DNA of 64,000 nt, from positions 4,216,001-4,280,000 of the forward strand of contig NC_133958.1 of the NCBI RefSeq assembly GCF_031877795.1. The letters run 5' to 3'. This document shows, in pieces, positions 26,201-39,300 of this stretch (the stretch's first letter is position 1; each line of letters opens with the position of its first letter). The DNA comes from Strix aluco (lineage: Eukaryota > Chordata > Aves > Strigiformes > Strigidae). Made by a program: the position numbers and the translations under genes. The notes under the pieces were generated by a model that had not been told where the DNA came from, made no database searches, and was given only the letters and a program-made list of their open reading frames with translations.

Positions 26201-28185
26201 TCTCTAGCAGCTCCAAGGGAGATATCTACTGTCTCACTGCTGACAGCTGAAGCACCAAATCCTTCTCGCTTCAGTCAGAATGAAAATAAAGTACAGTGGT
26301 TTCTGCTAGGCAGGTGGGTCTGGTTCTCCTTTTACACTCAGGTAATCTAGCAATGATTCCGTCAAGCCAGTGGCACACATATATATACGAGAGAGAGATT
26401 CAAAGCAGCCTGTGCCTCATAAAACTGCTGTACAATTTTTATATCTATATTTACAGATACCTTTCTCAATAACTGTGCCAGTGAAAGCAAACCCCTTGCC
26501 TAATAATAGAGACTATTGGATACAGGACTTGATGCTGTAGGCTGGTAAGGAAATAGTAAGGAAACAACAGACGGTTCCTTGAGCACTCGAGCACTTGCAA
26601 TCCAGGCCACACATAGACATTTACTTTTTCATTTACTTTACAATTTACAGTCAGAAAAATAAAGGTCCAAGCTGACTCAGAACTCGGGGATGTTTGCAGG
26701 GAGTTATTTGATACTGACAAATATAAACTTGCAGAGCAGAACCAGTGTTTTGTCCCAGACTTTCAAGCTGGTAAAAACAGGATTTCTGTAGAGCTTTTCT
26801 AACTCACTGCAGCCGATGATACACTTTATTACCCATAGTGATTTATGAGAAGAAAGCAAAGATAAGGTTATGTTTCTTTCATCTTGTTTTATTCCTTCCT
26901 CAAAGGCTCCTGGTGCTTCTCCTCCAGACCAGACTGGACAAAGCTAACTGGACTAGAAACTGGTTTCTTCCTACTGTTGACACTATAAAAATATCATCCT
27001 TAACCTCTGCTGGCTAAAGATGCTCTGCTTGAGACCCTTATTTTGTTCCATTTCAGTTGTTGGCTGGATACTTGAAAAGCTGGCTTTCATTACTAGGTAA
27101 TTCACCCCTGGGCATCCAGTATGAGAACGGTGTGGGGTTGACCACTGAAGTTCTGGTTGCTTCACCAGCAAGCTGAATGGAAAAGGGGTCTAATGTTTGG
27201 GGGAAAGAGACCTAAAGATCAATATTCCTGATTTCTTTAATAAGCTTTGGGAGTGCAAACAAGTGATTAGGGCAGGAAGTATTCATCATCAGAGTTAAAA
27301 ACAACTTCTGCACACTTTGACCTTGTGATTTGCCTAGGATGTGTTTTGCAAACTACAGCATCTACTTGGCTCCCAACCCAGTTTTTCACCTCCAATCCTT
27401 GTCTGAAGTTTAAATGCCAGAATTTATGGCTACATCTGTTAATTCTCCTGGATGTCATTAGCTGCTCTGTCAAAGTAAGATGATGCATAGGCGTTCCTTC
27501 AAGACCAGTGAAGCTCAGGTACTAATTCATTTAAGGCACTGTAAATCACGCTAGCAAGAAGCACAAAGGTACTGCCATTAGAGTCCAGATACCCTGATCC
27601 TACTCACTAGTTGTCTGCCTAATACTTTCTGAATAAGTTACAGATGCCTTCCAATGCTGAACTCCTGAAGCCTCAGATATGCAGGCTCTTAGGCATTTGA
27701 GCCTTTTCCTTACTTATCCTTGTATATAAAAAAATTCCACAGAAATTGCATGACATGATGTATTTCAGTTTAAAATGGGAACTGTTCAGGAAGAGGTCAG
27801 CTAGTACACAGAGGTGACTGGTACAGAAAGGAGTGTATAGCATATAGGACAAATATCATGAAACAGAGAATGTGGTAGAGAAAGCGTGAACCTGCATTGC
27901 CCTAAAGAAATCATCCTCTTTTCTGTAAGTCTTTTGGAGAGGAGTAAAGGACATCTAAAGGCAAAGGACTCTGCTCAAAGATACCCCAAGGTTAGGTGAT
28001 GTACTAAGCCATGACTGGACTATTGGTCTCAGAGCCTGGAAGAACATGCAGCAGCCCTTGGCTTCTCATTCTCTGAATAAGCACTCAAAACTGGAAGATT
28101 TGTAGCTTGGTATGTAAAGACTATCTAAATCAAACCAGAAATGTCTACGTTACACACCATTGGTGCTACCTACTGAAAAAATAAA
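17251..28185. other. Intergenic, AT-rich, no gene recognised
   Basis: No open frame here exceeds about 115 codons and none resembles a known protein. No transposon or RNA gene was recognised. A short AT/AG dinucleotide-rich patch lies near 26379-26399. The stretch is treated as intergenic. Confidence 0.6.
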
Positions 28186-28242
28186 GGGGGGGGGGGGGGG
28201 GAGCAGGGAGAGGAGAGAAAGCAGGGAAGAGAAGGAGAGAGC
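28186..28242 (+). repeat. G16 run followed by a polypurine tract
   Basis: Sixteen consecutive G at 28186-28201 are followed by A/G-rich sequence to about 28242 with only isolated C or T. The tract is a candidate G-quadruplex or triplex-forming site and a likely length-variable locus. Confidence 0.8.
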
Positions 28243-31200
28243 AGTTATTTCCAAAAGAATAGAGTTGTTGGTTTATTGACACATACGATACATAAGGTCA
28301 ATTTGTTTGCTGTTATCTGCCAACGCACAACAGTGTCATGTTCTGCTGTCACTGTTGATCACTAGACAAGTCACAGACACTGGCGCTTCTGCAGACACAC
28401 CACAGCTAGGCTAGACAAAAATGATCTTGTGAAGGACACAAGGCCAAATCCCTCTTGAACCTATCCCTACAAAACACCCTTTGGATAAACCAGAAGTAAA
28501 GCAAGCAGGATGTCACCCATGGTGACTTGGTACTAAAATTTTAAATCCGACAGGATGTTTCTTGTTTTTTCATGTAACATTTTATAACCTCACTTACAGT
28601 GGTCTTGTGGTCTATGGTCAGATATCCCCTCCCTTTAAAAATCACAGGATCTATAAGAAGTTCAGGCTGAAATGTAATGTATACTGGAACATAATGGTTT
28701 AAAGAAGTTGTGGTTGAGAACGAGTATACTAGCAGCCTGGTAAGAATGAGACAAGCCTCTCTTCCTCAAAAGCTTTTCCTTTCACATTTATTAACCTGCC
28801 TGTTATTAAAATAAAGATTCATCACAGCTACAGACTCTACTCAGAATTCTCTCCACACAACAGTTTCTGCCACTGTTTTGCATTTCAAAAGAGCACATTT
28901 GTTATAAATGTGAAAGAGTAATTATAGGAAGTATTAGCTGTGGAAAAGAGTAAGTAAGGACACTTAGGTATGCAGAAATAAGCATCACTGAGCACTGAAA
29001 CACAGTATTTAATAAACAGATATTTAGAACTCAAGATTAGTTTAATGTCTGTGGACCTCAGCTGCTGCTGTTATTGACTTAAAAGCACAGACATGACAGC
29101 TCAAAATTTTCTAAGCATTTATGACCCTTATATAGGAGGACGGGGGTGCACAGAGATGTCCCCCATTCCACAGCAAGTCTCCTGGTGACTTCATAAGACA
29201 TTATGGGCATAAACATTCTTCTGAACTGGGTGGAATTGTTGACAAAGCTCCCAGTAACCCTAACAGATTCAGGCAGGTTTGCGTGAGGACCTAATTAAAA
29301 GTCCATAGAAATCAATAAAAAGAGTCCAACTTTCTTTAGCTACTTTAAGATATAGTAATATATTAGGACATACTGCTGATAAAGATGGAGTTAAACACTT
29401 ATGGGTGAGACTGCAGTCAGCACTGCAATCTGCTTTCTTATATGGATGCTACATTATTACGTGGGATTGTAAGGAGGGACAGTAGCATCAGTCAATGGAT
29501 AACTGGAAATAACAGGAGGTTCAGACTGGTCTTTCTTACTGCCCTGCGCCATTCTGGGCAAAACTTCTTCCATTACTTTATGGTTACTATACTTCCATTA
29601 CCTTATCAATTTAAAACATTATCTCTGTGGTAATCTGTGCTTGTACAGTTCCTACTACAAAACTTTCACAAATCAGTTTATTTCATTCTCAGCATTTTAG
29701 TATCATTTTAACACTAGAATGTCAAAATGCCACATATAAGAATGTCAGTAAGTGACAAAAGAGAGACACACTGACAAAAATAAAATGTACACTTTTGCAC
29801 ATCAAATGAAAGGAAAGAAATCATGATTATGGCATGTTAAAAGATCCACTGAATTGCTCATCTCCATTACAACTGCACTGAGTCAACACTGCTTCCACCT
29901 ACTCCCTTCAGGATGGGAATCAGGGAAATAATGAGAGTTAATTGCTTTGTCAGTGTATATTTGGGCACTGTGTCCAATGATATTGATCAGTGAAGATGGG
30001 CTTAAACTAAGCTTTTCTGATGCAAAATTCTTTTTGCCTTGCGCAAAGAAGAGAATAGTGAGAAAAGCTGAAACAAATGTCTGTTTGTGCCAGCCTCATC
30101 ACATAAAAAGGTGTTTAAACAAATGCATTCTAGCAAAAGATTGAGTGAACAGGCCATTTTTGAAACCAGAGGGCTGAGATGCAGGGAGACACTGTTTTAT
30201 TTTTAAACCACATTTGCATGCAAAATCACAGCTTGCAGCCACATCTGCTGAACCTGCAAGAGCAGTTGCCCTTGTAATGTGATCTGCAGACTTTTAAAAA
30301 CCAGCCCATTGATTAGCTGCAGGACGTGATTCTATTGATTTATTTATTTGTGCCTGGAGCAGCACACTTAATCAATGAACACTGGCAAAAAATTGGTAGG
30401 GAAAAAAGCAGCAATAATCTAATATCAAAGACAACTTGTGTGCACAAACACTACTAATCAGATTGGCCTTCATGACTATGTAGAGTGAAATTTAACCTTA
30501 AATATGACTCGAAGTTACTAGAAAGACTGCAAGTAATTACGTTCTAGACAGCTTCCTTCTTGACGTCATAGATTATTTCTACTATGGAGGTACACTAGAG
30601 TCTAGTCCTAAACCAGGAAACTATAATGTGAGATACTGAATATCTCTTAAAGAAAAGCAAGATAAGGTGGTCTGAAAAGCAGTCTAAACTGGACTGAAAC
30701 ACTCCAATAAAAAGCATTTGAAGGAAACAGTATAATCAAATAGCTAGAACAGGGGTTTGCTGGTAGAAAATTCTGGATTTTATTCCCAGTTTTTGGAAGG
30801 TAAGGACTAATTAGAGGAGCCTCAGAACCCTTTGATTACGTTTTACTCTCTGGACAGAAGGTAGCTAGTAATGAGGCCACTACGTGGGAGAAGCAAACTG
30901 AAAGTCATGACATCTGATGGGTGTTTCACAAGGTGTAACTGTACAGCAGTCATTTTAGAGCGGAGGATCAAATGTTGTAAACCCTAGCTTACCTTTGTCT
31001 GAAGTAGTGACAGGAGCATGTGCAAGTGCTGTTACTGGTGGCTTTGCATCTCTGGCAAAGAATAGCAGCAAATCTCTACACTAATGACATTACCCGATGT
31101 GGATATTGGGCCTTATTCTGCTGTCCTTCCAATCAATGGCAAAACTCCTGCTGGATGCAAAGGTGGCAGATTGGGCTCATTAAATTTTGAGTAAATTTGC

Positions 31201-34200
31201 AGCAGCAAGCTCAGCATGATCCTCTCTCCTCAGCTATTGTTCCTGCTGTAATCAGGCATATCCATCACACAGCTTTGCATCTGTCTGTGTCCTCTTTCCC
31301 TCACCCAAACCTCATCCCTTAGTCTGTATGAACAATGGATGTGATGACCCTATAAGTCTCTTCCATATGAGGTAACTACAAATGGGAATATTCCTTTGTT
31401 CATAACTTATATTATGGTGTGGACAAGGCTGAGGTTAGCATATGGCATTTGCTAATGGTCCCTCCTATGCCACATTTCTCATAGGCAGATAATTTAATAG
31501 AGCTGATGTCTATATCCCTTAACAAATTGAATTAAAAACGTTGCAGCAGCTGCACATGTAATAGAATCTACACGCTCTTCAGCAAGCTACTTTATTATGG
31601 ACTATTGTTTTGGGCAGTAATAGAAGGTGCATAAGGAAAGACATGGAGAATTTGGGGCAATCGATAAGATCCGACACCTGCCTTTCACTATAATACCACA
31701 TATAAAAACAGTTAAATGCTCTTACCTTGCCTCTGTGATGAATGTAGCTATCCAAGCATTTGTCTTCTCTCATTTTTTATTAGAGCCATTAGTTATATAT
31801 TACAATAATAGGGTATTTCTGGGGTAACAATGTAACTAAATTCAGGTTCCTGCTCCCCCACGGACATCCTCAGAAAATCACTTACAGCCATTACTACAAA
31901 GATCTTTACAAGTACAAAATTGATAAAAGATGTATTGTGGGACTCACAGGAATGCATAAAAGTGTGTTACATGACTAGCTGTCCTTGAAAGTCCATAAAC
32001 GTGTGCCATTCCCAACTGCTAAACAGGGAAGGGTGTGCCATCGCAGAGACGTGTGTACAGAGGATACGTGCACTAAAGTTTTATGAAGTTCAAATACTAC
32101 GGAAATGGGAGTCGGCTGGTTCAGGCTCCGATAAAGTGTTCATTAACAGTTTTACATTATTTTCTAAAGTCAAGCTCGTGTTTACACCCCTCTTTAAACC
32201 AGGAAGTGCATGAGAGTTTTTCCAAGCTATACGGCCAATATAACACCAGATTCACAGAGATATAAGAGAGAGAAAAATATACTTGTTATAAGCAGGTAAT
32301 AACAGATCCTCTATGACAGGATCCAGCAAATTTCCTCTTGCTACAATTTCAGCTAATAGGTGACATCCATGTAGGTGGTCAGTCTATCCTTACAACAGCT
32401 TGTAACCAACTCTACAACCTGCTGATGCATCTGTTTCATAAACCATTTTACTGTCGTCTGTAAGTGAAGCCGCATACCCATGCATTTTTCTCCCTTCATC
32501 AAAGCCTCCAGAACGACAAAGAGTTGGCATAAATAATTCACAATATGTTGCCAAGAAAAGCAGCAAAGCTGCAGCACTTACCTATCTGCTTAGATGCAAT
32601 ATTAGTCCAGTGATGTGACTTGTAAGCGCTAGATCTTGAAAAACACTGGTTGGAATAATCTCATCATGGAAGGCAACATTTGAAGAATTGGAAGGCAACC
32701 TGTCTGAAACAAAAATAATCATGCTGAGTCTGTCTTTGAATTTATTTATTGCTGTGACAATAATAAATTGAAACATTTAGCCAGAGCCTCAAATGAAGAC
32801 CCAACTTCTGCAAGAACCAACGTGCAAGCGTCTGCCAGACTCCTGTCATGTCTGGGTCATGAGGTCTAGCAGCAATGCTTATATCCCTGTGAGGTGGGTG
32901 CTCCTGCCTGGAAAGCTTCCCTATATAATACTACTGCTATTCCTAAAACAACTATTCATGCTTGGGTTTTCTGAGGAGGATGGGTGAAGATTTGGTCTCA
33001 CTACTCAAACTTGTAAAACTGCCTGTTCAGTGAGTGCCTGATCAACAGAAATAAATCTTTGGTAACACTGACCTTGGGACTAAGTTCATTACCTTGAACT
33101 ACTTACATTGACATCCCTGGCTCTGAAGCTCACAGATTCAAATTTTAGCCCTGAGCAAGGCAGCGGGTAATAACAGACAATGTCATATCCATAATGTATA
33201 GATCTCCTTAGATGTTAATAAACGAATGTTGTTTAACATGCTGATAGACAGGCCCCTAACTTTGTACGGTTAGTTCACGCCTCCTTCCTTTCCAATGAGG
33301 TAATTACAGTCACCACGTGCCTCCTGATGGCCATTTATAAACTCCCTGACTGATAAACTGCATCATGCTTTCACACACAGAACATCTGGGATCCAATCTG
33401 AATCCCAGCACCTCTCTGACTCTTCTCAGTTGCTCTTCTGTACTATCTCACACAGATGGAGCACTGCAATTAAACGTGTCAGCTCTAAACACGTGTAGTG
33501 AATCATCTTTAAATACAGTTCCTTGAGAGTGGGTCTCTGGTGCGTGGGTGACAGTGGTGGAAAATAGGGAGATAAATGTTTCACAGGGTAAAGTAACCCA
33601 GAAGAAATCCAAACATGGGTTACATGTTCCTTAGGTCCGTGTGCTAAACATTTTATGATATTAATCTTGGCAATATTATCCTGATGAAGAGCTAGGGGGG
33701 GACTGAGCCATACCTCAAGTAAATTTTGTGTTCTCTTTCCTTCTTGACCATAATAATGGATTTATGATGTATGGAAAACAAAGCTACTTTTTATTATTGA
33801 AATTAAAGATTCATGTAATGAAAAGTTCTAATTTCTACATTCTTGTCCCATTTCCAGACCTCTGATCCCATAAAGTGTGAATGTCAGGATGTGAAAGGGT
33901 ACATATATCCCTCTACCCTCACACAGTTGATCATATATAGACTGTTCCACAGCACAGGATGTTACGCACACAGAATCCTCAGACCCCAACAGAATACAAA
34001 GCTTTCTCTAAATTGGGCTGATAAAGGCTAGAATAAACATGGCCTGCTCTACCCTCACTACACCCCCCTTCACAGCTGCCTGTTCTGCCATACAAGCGCA
34101 CTGGGCTTGTTCAGGGATTTTGATGAGGCCCATCTGCAATTCCCCAGCCCGCAAGAGTCTGTACATGTGAGCCCTTTTACCCTTGCAAATCTCAATCTGT

Positions 34201-37026
34201 ATTAGTGGCTGCAGCAAGGGCTCAGATGGCAGATATTTATTCCAATTATTCATGGGATGGCAAGCCAATTTTGTGCCTTGTTAAGTAAATTACTCCTTTA
34301 ATAGGATGGGTTTACATATCTGGTGTACTAGCCTGGGGAAATAGGAGTTTTCATTTTGCACATCATCATTCCCAATGTTGACAGACTGCAGGAAAGACAC
34401 AGCTAGTATCTTCCATTCAGAAAGACACTGATCAGATTCTTAACCAGAATCCATAATCAAATGTATCAACATAAGACAAAAATGTCCTCATTTTGGTTTC
34501 ACTTTGCAGTGGTGTAATTTTGGAGCAAATCATGAGAAGCCATTAGATGACCGTGGTCTTTATGACGAGCAAGTGCAATAGGACCATCTTTAGAAAACAT
34601 TGTCAGTACCACTTAAACATTCTTTAACTAATATTTAGGTAGGACAATCCAAATCTCCTTTGAAGCTGATTAGTACTTGTGATGCATCTTGAGATCTGCA
34701 GATTAAACGCTCCAGAATAAGACAATGATTTACTCTATTATTAGTCAATCAAATGTGTAGAAACACACATGGAAATTAAATCGCTGGAAAAACCTTGATG
34801 CTTCCTCTCCCCTTTATTTTCCTCCATCCTTTAATTTTATTTCTTTGATAAACTGCTACATTTCAAGAGCCTGTTTTTTAATACTCCTTTTGTAGCTACA
34901 CAAAGTGCATTAGGAATGATCTGCCCATTAGCTACCAGAAAAGATTCACAGGCATCAGTTCCAAAAGCTGTTTTACTAGGCTCAGAGACTTTGATGGTAA
35001 GTGTGGGAGGAAGACAGAGACACACAGAGAAGGGAAGACCGGCAGTCTTCCTACACACACTCCTTATTAACTTGAGTAATCCCCTTAAAGCTATTCAAAT
35101 GAAATCTTGAAGCCTGATGTAACTGATGTTGCAGGCAGACTGATAGATACTTCTGTCTATATGAATAACTTTATGAAAATTGCAGGACTTGACAAAAAAG
35201 ATTTCCTAATCCCAAGCCTCCGCTGTAACCCTCTTGTCTTTCTATGAGAAAAATAACATATTCATTATGCAACATCTGCATACCCCTAAAGATATGCGGC
35301 TAGGAATGGCTGAGCTAAAAACAGATTTTAAAAAGGAACAAGTATGTGAGCAGATTCTGGAACACAGGCTGAGAAAAAGGAAAAGGTTTTTCCTGCATCT
35401 GACCAACAGCTCATGAGAAGACAGAATTTCAAAGCCCAAAAACAAGTTTTCAAGTTCTCCTTCTAGCAAATTCTTCCCGAAAGTCATGTTCCCAAACAAG
35501 TTAGGATTAGGACTTGATAAGATTTAGAGCAGGTCTGTGCCAAGGACGGCTGCCTCGATTCAGATTTGTGGCCAGCAGTGGTCACTGAACTAAAATAAAT
35601 GCTAGAGTTAGAAGCAGCAGGGACTAATGATCGAGATTTTTTTTGTGTGTAGCTAATGTACCCTGCTGATCTCGTGGCTATTTTTAAGCCTATAGTTAGA
35701 TTTCAGGCCAGGAAGTGCTAATGAGCCAGATTTATTGTGGGACTGGCCACAACTGGCCTTGCTCAGTCCTAAAACATGGTGGACGAGGAACTGGCTTTCA
35801 ATGGTTTGTGAATTGGCAAAATGCTTCTTCTGGCATATATTTCATCATTTTATGCATTTTAGAATTAATGACAGTGTGATCACCATGGGAAAAAAACAGA
35901 TATAAAAACTAAAGGCATTCCATGCAGAATTTGGATTGCATGCTGTACATGGGGTTAAACACTACAGGAAGAGCATAAAAAAATAAATATATAAAGTTTA
36001 GTTTACTGTAGAAATTTCCAAGTGTTCTGGAAAAAACTGTGCATGATCACTTAATTAAAAGACTTAATCATAACGCATCATAATGAAACATGATACCACT
36101 GTGCAATAATGCCCATTATTAAATTTCAAGACCCTGCTTTAAAATATGGGAAGGCAAAAGAGCTTCTAAAGCAAGTTAGATTTTTCTTTTTAATATTAAA
36201 TATAGAAGTTCTGAACAAATGAAAACAGAATTTTAAAATAGAAAGTATGAGCTAATCTTAAAAAAAATGCAGTGCTAACATTTTTTATAATAACTTGAAG
36301 TAAGATTATAGGATATAATAATATAGAGCTGTAAGACATGAAGCAACGAATCATCATCCACTGACAAGAAAGGTTGCTCAAACAAGTACTTTGACTTTCA
36401 GGAGACCAGGACCCTTCATTTAATAAATTCCTATCTGGTATTGCAGATGTTAACCGCCACTCATGTCTGGAAAGGACAAACAGCAAAATGTTGATGGAAG
36501 TTTTTTTCTACATCAGCTGTCAGTGTTCAGTCAGCACCCATTTCTCCCCAAGCCCCTGCCTCTGAAATAAGCACAGTCCTGCACTGAGATTCATCTTTCA
36601 CCTTCCAATTTTCCTGCAGAGCATCCTCCCCAAAGCTGGGCAATTTTTGAGAGTCTTACTGAGATGTTCTGCAGCAATCCCTGAGGAAAAAGAGGTTAAA
36701 GGAACAGCTTGTACAGCAGGCAGTGGAAAGCAGAGGTACAGAGTGCTTTATTGCTGCCTATTCCAGCAAAACTCACAAAAAAATCATGTTTCCCCTGCCC
36801 CAGCCCTTCTTCCAAGAAATGTCTGCCCGATGGATAATCATTGCTGATTCAATGCCCGGGAGGGCTCCTTTAAAGAAGAAAATTGCTGCAGCATTCACTG
36901 TACTCATCAAATATTATTGCTGCTCTCTAGAGGAACAGGAAGATCCATTACCAAAAGAGAAATAGATTCAGCATCACCTTATGGTAGCTACAGCGACAAA
37001 TTTTTATTTTAAAGCAATGCCTTCTT
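28243..37026. other. Intergenic, AT-rich; one exon-like segment
   Basis: No protein gene or transposon was recognised. The only structure that stands out is the splice-flanked segment at 32582-32703 on the minus strand, listed separately. Confidence 0.6.
32582..32703 (-). other. Exon-like segment, possibly a non-coding RNA exon
   Basis: On the minus strand a T-rich tract ending in TTTGTTTCAG precedes position 32703, and a full consensus donor (ATAG then GTAAGT) follows 32582. This defines a 122-nt candidate exon. The one frame open through it ends in TAG exactly at the donor and the other two frames contain stops, so it is unlikely to be an internal coding exon. It might belong to a long non-coding RNA or be a chance pairing of splice motifs. 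No partner exons were identified. Confidence 0.25.
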
Positions 37027-39300
37027 TTGGTTGGGACCCAGAAAGGGAAAAAGATGAGAGAGCAAGAGAAAAAAGAGAGAGAAAAAAGTCAGGCTAGAGG
37101 AAAAGAAGAGCCTGAGCTGCCTCCATCAGTTTCACTGCGGGAAACTAGGAAAGACTGGAAGTTCAAAAGGAGGAGCTGCAGGAGTGAGTCAGCATCCTTC
37201 TGCGGCAAGAGGGGAGCTGCCAGCAGCCGCCCTCCCCCGGCTGCCAGCACAGGGCCTGCCCTTCCCCACCAGCAATACCTGCCGGAGAGACACTGCAGCC
37301 ACCCAGCTCTGCCCAATCTCCCTCTGCCCAGAAACCTCCCCGCAAATAACTGCAAGAGCCACAGCTCCCCCCATAGCCACTGCCTTCCCAGTGCAGCCGT
37401 GGGGCTGTTCCCGAGGGCTGGCTCCAGGGAGAACATCAGCCAAGCTTCCATGCCCCCACCTCCCCACGGTCCCACCTCCCTGTGCCCCCATCACCCTGTG
37501 TTCCCACATCCCAGTGCTCCCACCACCCCGTGCTCCCCCCTCCCCACGCACTCAGAGACCACCACACTCCCTCCGAGCTGCAGACCTGCTGCCATGGTCA
37601 CCTTCAACGCAGCTGATTCCTCTTCCTCTCCTGCACCCCACCTCATGCTCATGTAGCTGTATACCACTGACCTTAAGAACTGTCATAGGACAGAACAGGA
37701 AAAAAAAGGGCCAAACAGAACTGCATGTCCAGACCCACACAACCGAAGCCGCTCTCCTACGGGACGTACATACGAAGGCGCACGTGGGGAAAGAGCCTCA
37801 GGCTCTGCTTGCACCGTCACCCAAGAGTTGCTCAGTGTGCAAGGGCAGAGAACTGGATCCCCTCGTGCTGACCGGACTGGGAAACTGGGCTCTTCCCACT
37901 CCCACTGCAGAAGTGGGCCCAGTTCCCGCAATCTGGCCTTGGCAGGAGGAAGCTCTTGGTGCCCACAAACACTGCCTGTAAGTCCGTGCGGGCAAAGGCA
38001 GCGGCGGGAGAAGAGACCTACAGCTGGGACAAAGCCCACTCTTGTTTGCTCCTCAGCTGTTTGCTCATGTTCCGCTGGGTTTTGTCTTAATTTCCTATCA
38101 GTTCCCATCCCACCTGTCTATTCCTTACTTAACACCTTCATCTTGAGTGTTGTTGATTTTTTGGGGGGAGGAGTAACTGGGCTTTTTTCTCCTCTCTCCC
38201 CTCACCAAGTTTTACCTGGCCCTTTCCCTCAGAACACTTAGGAAAAACCCCACACCTTCCCTGGGACAAAATTGTTCTGATCCCACGGATAGCCCAAACA
38301 CCTTATTTTGTTGCATCCTTCTTGGCTACTTGGGGGAGAGTTTTATGAAGTATAAACCACAAACAGTAGCTCCTGGGTGAGCTCTGGAGGTGGTAACGCC
38401 ACTGAAAGCCTGTTAACTCTGTGACAGCTGGGGCAAAGCAGGCACTGCTGCTGAAGGGGGAAGGGGAACCTTGCTCTTTCCGATTCCTTTCTTGCTTGCA
38501 GCAGTTAGGCTTCTGGCCAAAGGGAGCTTGGGACAGGGTAGCTCCTCCTTTATGCGGGACTCTCCTCCTCTCTCCCTCCCTTCTCCTCGCTCTTTGAAAG
38601 TTGGTGCAGTGTTGAACTTCTGCCAGGAACTGGACTGCTGCAGAAGCAGCAGCTTCCCAGAGGGAGGAGGGAAGAGGCAGAGGGAGCAATGCTTTCTCTA
38701 AGCTCCTCTGGACAGCAGCTAGTCAATCCATCCCTTCTCCCTCTTCCTTCCCCTCTCTGCTTACAGCACATCCATAAATTCCCACTACAGAGAACGCAGC
38801 ACAGGGTCCTGCCATCACATCGCTGCGGTGACAGGCAGAGGACACTGCCAGGGGCTAATGCAAGAGAGTTTTCTCCCTCCTTTCCATTTGCAAAAGTCAA
38901 ATTCCCCTTTACCATGTCCCATCCCTCCCTAAGGAAGGGATTAAACTTCTCTTAAGTTTCTCCCTTGGGCTGCACCTGCCTCTGTTGCTATCCCTGACAC
39001 ACCAGTCCCAGGCCCTTTCCTGAAAAGTCCAGAAAAAAAAAGTTTCTGCTCCCTTCCTGCCCTCCCCTGTCCCCCTGAACTGCAGCTCCCTGGGGGTAAA
39101 TCCCCAGCAGGAGGCGCCGGAGGAGTCTGGAGCCCCAAACTACTGCAGTCTTCCCCCAGAAGCTGCAAAACCCTTCCCACAGCTTTTTCCTTTCCCACTG
39201 TGCCCAGCATGTCTCAGTCCACTGCAGGCTGCTCCAAGGCATGGCAAGCTTCCTGAATGAATGATTTAGGTCAGATTATATGGATAGTAACTGCCCATTA
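37027..39300. other. GC-richer, C-rich intergenic region with long overlapping frames
   Basis: Composition shifts from AT-rich to C-rich on the plus strand. Because stops become rare, several long frames overlap in different frames on both strands, for example plus 37027-37656 and 37184-37981 and minus 37089-37475. Their predicted peptides are Pro/Ser/His-rich low complexity, which argues against coding. A 16-bp tandem repeat lies inside. A TGAGTCAGCA motif (MAF/NRF2/AP-1 type) is at 37185-37194. It could be a regulatory element or part of a non-coding transcript. Confidence 0.5.
37449..37545 (+). repeat. Imperfect 16-bp C-rich tandem repeat
   Basis: Four clear units of 16 bases occupy 37482-37497, 37498-37513, 37514-37529 and 37530-37545. 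Each begins GTG and continues with a CCC-rich body, such as GTGCTCCCACCACCCC. More degenerate units extend left to about 37449. The array explains the proline/histidine-rich open frames across it. Confidence 0.75.

Noticed and set aside
37027-37981. Overlapping plus-strand frames of 209 and 265 codons as a possible new gene
   Set aside because: The peptides are Pro/Ser/His low complexity driven by a 16-bp C-rich repeat, with no domain and competing frames on both strands. The region is retained only as a compositional oddity.
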